NCBI GenBank assembly: GCA_946413945.1 | Contig: CAMKMR010000102.1 | Coordinates: forward strand, 1 to 6,613 | Length of the DNA: 6,613 bases | From: an uncultured Lachnospiraceae bacterium | GTDB lineage: Bacteria > Bacillota > Clostridia > Lachnospirales > Lachnospiraceae | Reading direction: 5' to 3' | Shown: one piece after another, positions 1-5,573 of the stretch | Layout of the letters: every line of letters begins with the position of its first letter | Position numbering within the stretch: the stretch's first letter is position 1 | The notes under the pieces: generated by a model | Told to the model about the DNA's origin: nothing | Database searches by the model: none | Seen by the model: the letters and a program-made list of their open reading frames with translations, nothing else | Program-made: the position numbers and the translations under genes

Positions 1-1460
1 TCAATCTCTTCTTTCTTAAATTTATAATAAAGCTTTACATCATCAAAAAAATGTCTCGTTACTATATCAAGAGTAAGAATTTTTATCAGACTATAAAGAT
101 CAGCTTCATTTCCTCTTACACCTACCACTCCATATTTCTTTAGGTCTAAAGTAATAGGTACTTCCTTTATTATTTCGTAAGAATCCTTTAAAAGATCCGG
201 ATAATCCATAAGCGGATCATCTGATGCAATGCATTCCTTCTCTTTAATATTAAGATTTCTTGAAGCCTTTATCTCTCCCTCTCCAAGTCTTACTGTAAGA
301 AAATCATCATCCTCTTTAGTCTTTTCAAAAAGATGATTATCAAAATTTCTTACCTCATTTAATTCTATCTCTGGAGCAATATAAATCTCCTGCCTCTTAA
401 CTTTTTCCTTTTCTCTTTCGTCCTGAATATATTTTTCCTTTTCTTTCATATATTCAGTATAATTTTTAACTCTTTTCTCTTCGTCCCTACTATTCTTTTT
501 CTTTTGTCTTATGTGGGTAAAGATTGATGTCACTATGCCCATGCCCATCATTACAGCTATATAAACAGCAAACATAGGATTAGCATTCATCTTAGACCTT
601 AATCCAACAGAAATGATCAGCATAAGTAATGAAGGAAGTATCGTTATGAATAGATTTTCCTTTTCCACTTCTTTTTTATTATCTGGTGGCAAAACATCTA
701 TCTTTTCATCAGAGATTACATTTTTAAGTCTTACATTTTTTATAAATTTTGGATATTTAAATGAATTATTAGAAGTTCTAATTATCTCTTCTCCAACTTT
801 TGATATGATACTTCTATCCTCTGAATCGGTATAAAGATAAAGATCCTGCAAATAAAATTTATAACCATCAAAGGTTAAGAAATCCCTGTTTTTTAGAGCG
901 ATAACCTTTTCTTTTACCTCTATCCCGTTGATAAAAATGCCATTCTTTACCTGATTAACATTGATTATATAAGAATTTCCCTGCTGAGTCATGGTAAGAT
1001 AATCCCCTTCAGCCATTTCCCCATCCAAAAAAATCCTTGAAAAGTCAGTTCCCCCAAGGCAAAGATTATTTACATTACTAAGATCGATCTTTCTAAGATA
1101 ATCACAAGGCACACTGTCAAAATCCATCTGTAATGAGATACTAAAGAGTATCGCATCACCATTGGTATAGCGAAATAACATTTCCTTTCCTCTTGAGATG
1201 ATACCGCTATATTTTATTGCAATACTTCCGCTGTCAATATAAATGTCTCTGTTACAGCTTACTGACCAGTCCCCATTTTTTTCATTATAAAATCTTATTT
1301 CAAAATCACAGAAGAATTCGCTTCTTTCAAATCTTATACGTGATGCCTTAGTTGTTCCTATAACCAGTTCATCACTAAATTCTCCCGTAAGTATAACTTC
1401 TTCATATATCCTGTTTCCAGATATGATGATCTTATTTCGTTCCTTCCCTCTAGCTGCCAT
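1..1460 (-). CDS. essC: EssC-type T7SS motor ATPase, N-terminal part (runs off left edge)
   Basis: This is an open frame of 486 codons from the ATG at 1460-1458 with no stop before the window edge, so only the N-terminal third of a protein of usually about 1,400-1,500 residues is visible. Residues 1-115 and about 120-210 form two FHA-like beta domains. Both are degenerate: V33-IGTT in the first and LGGT around 135-138 in the second replace the usual GRS, although the second keeps N173-G and N178-G. Two membrane segments follow (about 270-287 and 296-316), then a charged helical stretch and a block around 435-448 reading LDLKKYGVVGVRG. That block precedes the FtsK/SpoIIIE ATPase domains in EssC/YukB proteins. 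EssC is the inner-membrane motor and substrate receptor of Firmicute type VII secretion. AAGG at an 8-base spacing supports the start. The ATPase domains lie outside the window, so their integrity cannot be judged. Confidence 0.9.
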   Translation of the reverse strand, partial: MAARGKERNKIIISGNRIYEEVILTGEFSDELVIGTTKASRIRFERSEFFCDFEIRFYNEKNGDWSVSCNRDIYIDSGSIAIKYSGIISRGKEMLFRYTNGDAILFSISLQMDFDSVPCDYLRKIDLSNVNNLCLGGTDFSRIFLDGEMAEGDYLTMTQQGNSYIINVNQVKNGIFINGIEVKEKVIALKNRDFLTFDGYKFYLQDLYLYTDSEDRSIISKVGEEIIRTSNNSFKYPKFIKNVRLKNVISDEKIDVLPPDNKKEVEKENLFITILPSLLMLIISVGLRSKMNANPMFAVYIAVMMGMGIVTSIFTHIRQKKKNSRDEEKRVKNYTEYMKEKEKYIQDEREKEKVKRQEIYIAPEIELNEVRNFDNHLFEKTKEDDDFLTVRLGEGEIKASRNLNIKEKECIASDDPLMDYPDLLKDSYEIIKEVPITLDLKKYGVVGVRGNEADLYSLIKILTLDIVTRHFFDDVKLYYKFKKEEI

Positions 1461-1468
1461 CTTTTATT

Positions 1469-1486
1469 CCTTAATCAATATTGTAT
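1469..1486. repeat. Direct repeat X, copy directly upstream of essC
   Basis: The plus strand reads CCTTAATCAATATTGTAT and matches 16 of 18 bases with 1843-1860. In the transcript sense its TTAAGG end is the probable essC ribosome binding site, 8 bases before the ATG. Confidence 0.5.
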
Positions 1487-1493
1487 CGATATT

Positions 1494-1512
1494 CCCTTTA
1501 TTTTTACATTAT
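1494..1512. repeat. Direct repeat Y, copy in the yukD-essC gap
   Basis: The plus strand reads CCCTTTATTTTTACATTAT. It matches 18 of 19 bases with 1811-1829 upstream of yukD. Similarity continues, after a 3-base insertion (1513-1515), into GCT at 1516-1518. Here the element is 33 bases upstream of the essC start, so it is not the ribosome binding site of that gene. Confidence 0.6.
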
Positions 1513-1535
1513 TAAGCTTACGTCACATGTTACTT

Positions 1536-1547
1536 CCCAGACCTGGG
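1536..1547. other. Inverted repeat CCCAG-AC-CTGGG in the yukD-essC gap
   Basis: A near-perfect 12-base palindrome of unusually high GC for this region, just after the yukD stop. The central 2 bases leave too small a loop for the full stem in RNA, and no T-run follows. A protein-binding site or a gene remnant are the alternatives. Confidence 0.25.
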
Positions 1548-1555
1548 CATCAATC

Positions 1556-1810
1556 TCACAGATAATACACAATACTTCCCTGATGCAGGCCATATTCATA
1601 GAGCTTTTTATCTCCCCTTAAAAGTACTGTTGGATTATTCGCTCTAAGGAAAATATTGTCAGGATATGAAGTGTCTATATCAAGTCCATAGGCCTCTATA
1701 AGCCCCAGTATCAGTTCTCTTGCAGTAATATCTGAACTTACTTCAATATCATGCTGTTCTTTTTTTCTTTCATCTCTAAAATCGAGAATGATCTTATCCA
1801 AAGTTTTCAC
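1556..1810 (-). CDS. yukD: YukD/EsaB-family ubiquitin-like T7SS protein
   Basis: This is a small protein of 84 residues (81 if the TTG start is used), the usual length for YukD/EsaB, a cytosolic ubiquitin-fold accessory protein of Firmicute type VII secretion. The pattern fits a beta-grasp fold: strand KIILDF, a charged turn, strand HDIEVSSDIT, helix ARELILGLIEAYGL, then short strands ending in LHQGSIVYYL. It lacks a C-terminal Gly-Gly, as is normal for YukD, so conjugation is not expected. It sits 95 bases upstream of essC, the classical pairing. The outermost start is GTG at 1810-1808, but a Shine-Dalgarno-like AAGGGGTG lies directly on that codon. The TTG at 1801-1799 has the better 6-base spacing and may be the true start. 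The family call rests on size, fold pattern and position. Confidence 0.85.
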   Translation of the reverse strand: MKTLDKIILDFRDERKKEQHDIEVSSDITARELILGLIEAYGLDIDTSYPDNIFLRANNPTVLLRGDKKLYEYGLHQGSIVYYL

Positions 1811-1815
1811 CCCTT
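1808..1815 (-). promoter_or_regulatory. Ribosome binding site that bears on the yukD start
   Basis: On the minus strand this reads AAGGGGTG, close to the Shine-Dalgarno consensus. Its last three bases are the annotated GTG start, so it cannot serve that codon. It lies 6 bases before the TTG at 1801-1799, which would give an 81-residue YukD beginning M-DKIILDF. Confidence 0.55.
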
Positions 1816-1829
1816 AATTTTTACATTAT
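1811..1829. repeat. Direct repeat Y, copy directly upstream of yukD
   Basis: The plus strand reads CCCTTAATTTTTACATTAT, one mismatch from 1494-1512. In the transcript sense it ends in TTAAGGG, which forms most of the yukD ribosome binding site. Confidence 0.6.
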
Positions 1830-1843
1830 GCTATATCCATAGC
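1830..1843 (-). other. Short hairpin in the ATPase-yukD gap
   Basis: GCTAT and ATAGC flank a 4-base loop, a perfect 5-base-pair stem lying between repeats X and Y. There is no T-run after it in the transcript sense, so it is not an intrinsic terminator. It could be an mRNA processing or stability element, or chance. Confidence 0.25.
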
Positions 1844-1860
1844 CTTAATCATCATTGTAT
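1843..1860. repeat. Direct repeat X, copy in the ATPase-yukD gap
   Basis: The plus strand reads CCTTAATCATCATTGTAT and matches 16 of 18 bases with 1469-1486. It lies upstream of repeat Y in the transcript sense, the reverse of the order found before essC, and it does not serve an obvious gene start. Confidence 0.5.
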
Positions 1861-1868
1861 TAATTACG

Positions 1869-2963
1869 TTACACCAGAAGCATTGCTGTATTTTTTAATA
1901 TATCTGTCTTTGACAAATCCTCCACCCAGTTTTCATTATAAAAATTATAAGCCGGGATGGTATCCACAACTTCTTCATCTATATCGGTGACATACATATT
2001 TTTTATTAACATTATCTTATTTCTTTCACTTGTCCTTATTTCATTTTTAAACTTTTCATAGGCATACCGCGAAATTTTATCATCTTTTAAAACATTGATG
2101 ATTCTGTCTGAAACAGCCATCATTTCCTGAGAAAATGTATCAAAACTGCCATTATCATCAAGTATGATAAAATCATACCTTCCTGTTTTTTTGATCATGT
2201 TAAAAAGATTGATATATTGATCAGCTTCTATCCCCATAGCTACTCTTGAATTATTCCACGGGAGAAAATAGTCGAATCTGCCGTAATATATCATCTGGTC
2301 AAGAAAAGATATAAGATTATCATCCTTTCTCATTACCACTCTTTCCATACCCTCTGATATACTGTCATTAATCCCAGCAAGTATATGATTTCTTTGTATC
2401 TCATCAAGGGATATATATATGACTGACCTGTTAAGATCTGCTAATCTTAAAGCTATGCTAAATGCAGCTCTGGTTTTTCCTGCCCCACCAAGTTGCGATG
2501 TTACCATAATAGTAGAAGTACTTTTCTTTCCGGATGAAAGTTCAATCTTTCTATCATCCGCAGGAAGTCCTAAGGCCCCTATTATCTTATGAAAAAGCTC
2601 TTTTACTCCGCCATATTTATCTACATATTCTACCTTTGACATGGACTGCATCATCCTAAGATCCATGGAAGATGTTCGTTCATACATATTACTTGATGCT
2701 GCAGTTCTGATATTTCCAACAGTGCTTTCTGTAAGAACAAATAAACGCCCTATATTTTGTCTTGAAACAGAATCTGTCATCATTTTTTCATCTATCACAA
2801 GACAATCTATTACCTGCGGCTTTGCCATGAAAGAATTAAGATAATCCCGACTGCTTATAAGTTCAAGGCTGATAAGACTCTCCTCATGACTTATCAGCAT
2901 CATTTCAAGATTAGATATATAATTTTCATCTTCTTCAACTAAAATGATTCTCTTTTTATTCAT
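1869..2963 (-). CDS. CpaE/TadZ-like ParA/MinD-family ATPase with receiver-like N-terminus
   Basis: A 364-residue soluble protein. Residues 1-125 look like an atypical response-regulator receiver: strand RIILVEED with acidic residues 10-12, a possible acceptor D58 in CLVIDEK, LFVLTE near 74-79, and YVDKY with K116. Residues 150-364 form a ParA/MinD-type ATPase. The P-loop is SQLGGAGKT (156-164), the switch aspartate is D187 in YISLDE, and the Walker B strand is YDFIILDD (263-270). The lysine that normally precedes the two glycines in this family is L158. CpaE/TadZ relatives use this architecture to localise secretion or pilus machines at the membrane. Lying between the FHA gene and yukD/essC, it probably positions or regulates the T7SS complex; that role is inferred. 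Its ATG overlaps the stop of the FHA gene by 8 bases, and no Shine-Dalgarno is well placed, so translational coupling is likely. The fold is confident, the exact subfamily less so. Confidence 0.82.
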   Translation of the reverse strand: MNKKRIILVEEDENYISNLEMMLISHEESLISLELISSRDYLNSFMAKPQVIDCLVIDEKMMTDSVSRQNIGRLFVLTESTVGNIRTAASSNMYERTSSMDLRMMQSMSKVEYVDKYGGVKELFHKIIGALGLPADDRKIELSSGKKSTSTIMVTSQLGGAGKTRAAFSIALRLADLNRSVIYISLDEIQRNHILAGINDSISEGMERVVMRKDDNLISFLDQMIYYGRFDYFLPWNNSRVAMGIEADQYINLFNMIKKTGRYDFIILDDNGSFDTFSQEMMAVSDRIINVLKDDKISRYAYEKFKNEIRTSERNKIMLIKNMYVTDIDEEVVDTIPAYNFYNENWVEDLSKTDILKNTAMLLV

Positions 2964-3864
2964 AAGTTATAAACTGTACCTCATATTCCACATTTGAAAA
3001 TCTTACCCTGTCCCCTGCCTTAAGAGGAATATACTGATCAGAAAAGATCTTTATATCATTAACAAAAGTTCCATTCGTGCTGACTAAATCCTTTATAAAA
3101 AGCTGTCCATTTTGAAATAATATTTCAGAATGTTCCCTGCTTATTCCCTGAAAATTAAGAACCAGCAGCTCTTCTGTCTCAGACGCCTTACTTCTTCCAA
3201 CAATAAGTTTTTCTTTATTTATCAAAAATACAGGATTTGCCACATTAGATGGAACCAACTTAAATACAGGTCTTAATGCAGAGTAATCTCTTTCCTTTGA
3301 TATACCCGCTCCATATTTCCCTGCAAGGATATTCCTATATAAATCTTCCAGAGAATTATTTTCATCAGCAAGATCCTTATATATAGCAAGGCATCTTTGG
3401 CTGTTTACAAATATAGAATCGCTGATATACCTCTGCATCATATATTTTATATTATTCTCACAAATCCTTCTTTTATTCGGATCAAGGCCTGTTGTTGCAG
3501 GGATCGCCAGTGTCATTATCATTCTTTGGGCAGGATCATAATAGAAATGCCTGAAATCAAGAGAGATACATTCCAGCGGAAAAACCGTATCAACAGCTAT
3601 ATGACATAACACCTCCGGAATAGAAAGCAGCACCCTGATAAATGTTTCTTCATCCATCATCCTTATATCTGAATAAAAATTCCTGAAAGAATTAACATTA
3701 TAGATGATTTTTTCCTTTCCATTCTGTTTTAAAAGATAACCCTTTATGATACCTGGAGTTGTTCCTTTTTCAATGATAGGAAGTACATTGGAAAGAAGCA
3801 TATTTTCATCTTCTATAATGAATCCCATATAATTTTCATTTTGTATTTCTCTTACCTTATCCAT
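2956..3864 (-). CDS. FHA-domain protein with DUF6382-like N-terminal domain
   Basis: A 302-residue protein without a signal or membrane segment. Residues about 8-150 resemble DUF6382, a domain commonly found before FHA domains in Lachnospiraceae. The cues are a leading strand region (LLSNVLPI), YNV around 55, a leucine-rich helix at 75-90, and FPLECISLDFRHFYYD (95-110) followed by IMTLAIP. This layout recalls the pseudokinase-like cytoplasmic domain of EssB, which is an inference. Residues 210-300 are a canonical FHA domain with the phosphothreonine-reading residues intact: G223-R-S225, S242-R-E-H245, and S262-T-N-G-T266. It should therefore bind a phosphothreonine peptide. The start is supported by AGGTG 6 bases before the ATG. 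It lies 68 bases after the zinc-ribbon membrane gene and overlaps the ATPase gene downstream. A probable role is scaffold or phospho-dependent adaptor of the secretion complex. The FHA call is near certain; the DUF6382 call is moderate. Confidence 0.85.
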   Translation of the reverse strand: MDKVREIQNENYMGFIIEDENMLLSNVLPIIEKGTTPGIIKGYLLKQNGKEKIIYNVNSFRNFYSDIRMMDEETFIRVLLSIPEVLCHIAVDTVFPLECISLDFRHFYYDPAQRMIMTLAIPATTGLDPNKRRICENNIKYMMQRYISDSIFVNSQRCLAIYKDLADENNSLEDLYRNILAGKYGAGISKERDYSALRPVFKLVPSNVANPVFLINKEKLIVGRSKASETEELLVLNFQGISREHSEILFQNGQLFIKDLVSTNGTFVNDIKIFSDQYIPLKAGDRVRFSNVEYEVQFITYE

Positions 3865-3932
3865 TACTTACACCTGTCCGATCCTTTTGATCTTTTAATA
3901 CCTATATGTTTTTTCTAAATATCTTAATTCTA

Positions 3933-5555
3933 TCAACTTACCTTTTCTTTATTTCCCGGCATAAAATAAAACTTGATCTGCATTTCTTTATCAAATAATA
4001 CTTTTTCTTTTTTTGTAAAAACATCTATTCTTACAGTTTTTCCATTCTTTATCACATAGGCATATCGGCCATCCAAGGCAAGTATTTTATCTGCGCTTCC
4101 AAGATTTCTATGATAAAACTTCAGCTTATATTCCAGTCCTTTATCAGTAATATAAAGCTCTCCATCTCCTGAAAGATCCTTATTACTTATATCTGCTTCT
4201 TTAATTTTCAGCTTCTTTCCATCAGTTCTTTCATTAGTATCATTAACCGAACTTTCATCATCCTTATCTGATATTTCATATATTGTTAATGAATCTATCT
4301 TAATGCTGTTTTTATCAATTTTTACAGAATCAGCCATATCACTTCTTAAGTCCTTAAGATAATATTCATCCTTATTATTTTTATATATGATAAATAGATT
4401 TTCTGAATCCGTTGATATGACAGTCTGATCAAAAGAAATGATATATCCATATCTTTCATCACCATATGAAAAGAAAACATCATTTACATCAGATGCAACT
4501 ATAACCTGTGAATCTCCAGTCTTCTTCTTATATATAAGCTGTCCATCTGCTTGTAAAAATAAAATCCCATCTTCTTTATAAAAGAGTGCTTTTGTTATTT
4601 TTTCTCCGATCTCATTTACTGCTGAAGAGCAAGATACCATAAAAGCTTTATTTTTCTCTGTGTCGTTATAAATTATCTCGCCTTCATCTGTGACACCTGC
4701 AACCTCTATTATCCCTTCTTTTTTTTCTTCATGATATATCTTAACTATTTCCTGATCTTCTTTCTCAAGATAAAGATCAAAGGTGTGCATTGTGATCGTC
4801 TTATTTTCAGATGGTTTATAGCCTTCTTCTATATAAGTATACGAACTGTTAATCTGATAAGCCGCATAACTTCTTCCGGAACTTATAACATAATTTAACG
4901 CATTCTCATTTGTCTTTATCCATTTATCTGCATCACTATTTTCAGCTGATCTGTTTAAATAAGAGTATACATTTTTAACTTCTACTAACTCCTCATTCTT
5001 ATCTATATAGTAACAGTCATCAAGAGACTTAGCCTTTTTATCAACAAAGCATATATCCGACTCTTTTAAACCTTTGATGTATTTTTTATATTGCTTAAAA
5101 ATATAAATACCAGCTGATACTGTGATAATTATAAGCACAATAAAAAAAGCTGAAACAAGAATTAATATCTTCCTTTTCTTGCTCCATCTTTTTCTTTCTT
5201 TTATTTTATAATCAGGGATAACGGATGTTCTTATCTTTGAAGGCTCTTTTTCTGAATCATGCGAAACCTCTTCTATCGCCTCCGTCGTATTACTACTTTT
5301 TTTATCTTCTACTGATTCAAAAGATTCTTTACTTTGCTCTTTTAAATTACCTATTCTATCCAGATCAAGAATCGTTGTTTCATCTGAATTAAATACTTCA
5401 GATGAATCCTGAGGCAGCATAGCTGCCTCAGAATCCTTATTTATACCTATTCCATTTTCTTTTCTGCCTGCCACCAATACATTTTTAATCGGAGTATCGC
5501 AGAAAGGACAAACCCTTTCTTCTCCAATCTCAGCACCACATTTTTTGCATCTCAT
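3933..5555 (-). CDS. Zinc-ribbon, single-pass membrane protein with large outer domain
   Basis: A 540-residue protein that I cannot assign to a named family. Residues 1-20 are a zinc ribbon (C3-x2-C6 and C16-x2-C19). Residues about 28-112 are a Ser/Glu/Asp-rich, probably disordered linker containing DETTILDLD (58-66), a candidate phosphothreonine motif. A basic patch (RKRWSKKRK) precedes one membrane helix at about 129-153. The remaining 385 residues are probably outside the cell. They are rich in short beta stretches with Tyr/Asp/Lys/Gly turns, such as GILFLQADGQLIYKK and GRYAYVIKNGKTVRID, suggesting a propeller or similar beta domain, and have a low-complexity stretch near 428-447. Topology is N-in/C-out. 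ATG at 5555-5553 follows AAGG by 8 bases, 18 bases after the previous stop. Next to FHA, ParA-like, yukD and essC genes it may be a membrane scaffold of the system, possibly replacing the EssB membrane part. That role is inferred. Confidence 0.8.
   Translation of the reverse strand: MRCKKCGAEIGEERVCPFCDTPIKNVLVAGRKENGIGINKDSEAAMLPQDSSEVFNSDETTILDLDRIGNLKEQSKESFESVEDKKSSNTTEAIEEVSHDSEKEPSKIRTSVIPDYKIKERKRWSKKRKILILVSAFFIVLIIITVSAGIYIFKQYKKYIKGLKESDICFVDKKAKSLDDCYYIDKNEELVEVKNVYSYLNRSAENSDADKWIKTNENALNYVISSGRSYAAYQINSSYTYIEEGYKPSENKTITMHTFDLYLEKEDQEIVKIYHEEKKEGIIEVAGVTDEGEIIYNDTEKNKAFMVSCSSAVNEIGEKITKALFYKEDGILFLQADGQLIYKKKTGDSQVIVASDVNDVFFSYGDERYGYIISFDQTVISTDSENLFIIYKNNKDEYYLKDLRSDMADSVKIDKNSIKIDSLTIYEISDKDDESSVNDTNERTDGKKLKIKEADISNKDLSGDGELYITDKGLEYKLKFYHRNLGSADKILALDGRYAYVIKNGKTVRIDVFTKKEKVLFDKEMQIKFYFMPGNKEKVS
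5358..5384 (-). other. Candidate FHA-docking phosphothreonine motif (DETTILDLD) in the zinc-ribbon protein
   Basis: These codons give residues 58-66 of the zinc-ribbon membrane protein, in its cytoplasmic acidic linker. The double threonine (T60-T61) after Asp-Glu and before a hydrophobic-acidic tail resembles the ETT phosphorylation site of GarA/OdhI-type FHA regulators. A canonical FHA domain is encoded by the next gene. Phosphorylation has not been shown, and no Ser/Thr kinase gene is in the window. Confidence 0.4.
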
Positions 5556-5573
5556 TGTCTATACCTTAAGATT

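Noticed and set aside
613..834. 73-codon open frame on the plus strand
   Set aside because: It lies antisense within the essC membrane-segment region, its product is biased toward Ser/Phe/Leu as expected for antisense of a Lys/Glu-rich gene, and it has no family resemblance.
1536..1547. CCCAG/CTGGG palindrome as an intrinsic terminator between yukD and essC
   Set aside because: The loop would be only two bases and no T-run follows in the transcript sense. Termination between yukD and essC would also be unexpected.
1751..1990. 79-codon open frame on the plus strand spanning the yukD-ATPase gap
   Set aside because: It is antisense to the start of yukD and the end of the ATPase gene, both strong calls, and its product is low-complexity without recognisable features.
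2641..2844. Further plus-strand open frames (also at 3397-3609, 5545-5754 and 6070-6255)
   Set aside because: All lie antisense within well-supported minus-strand genes, have no sensible ribosome binding context, and give unrecognisable proteins.
3880..3892. GATC-CTTTT-GATC inverted repeat in the gap before the FHA gene
   Set aside because: A 4-base stem with no GC-rich extension and no following T-run is too weak for a terminator or operator. No well-spaced promoter was found in that 68-base gap either.
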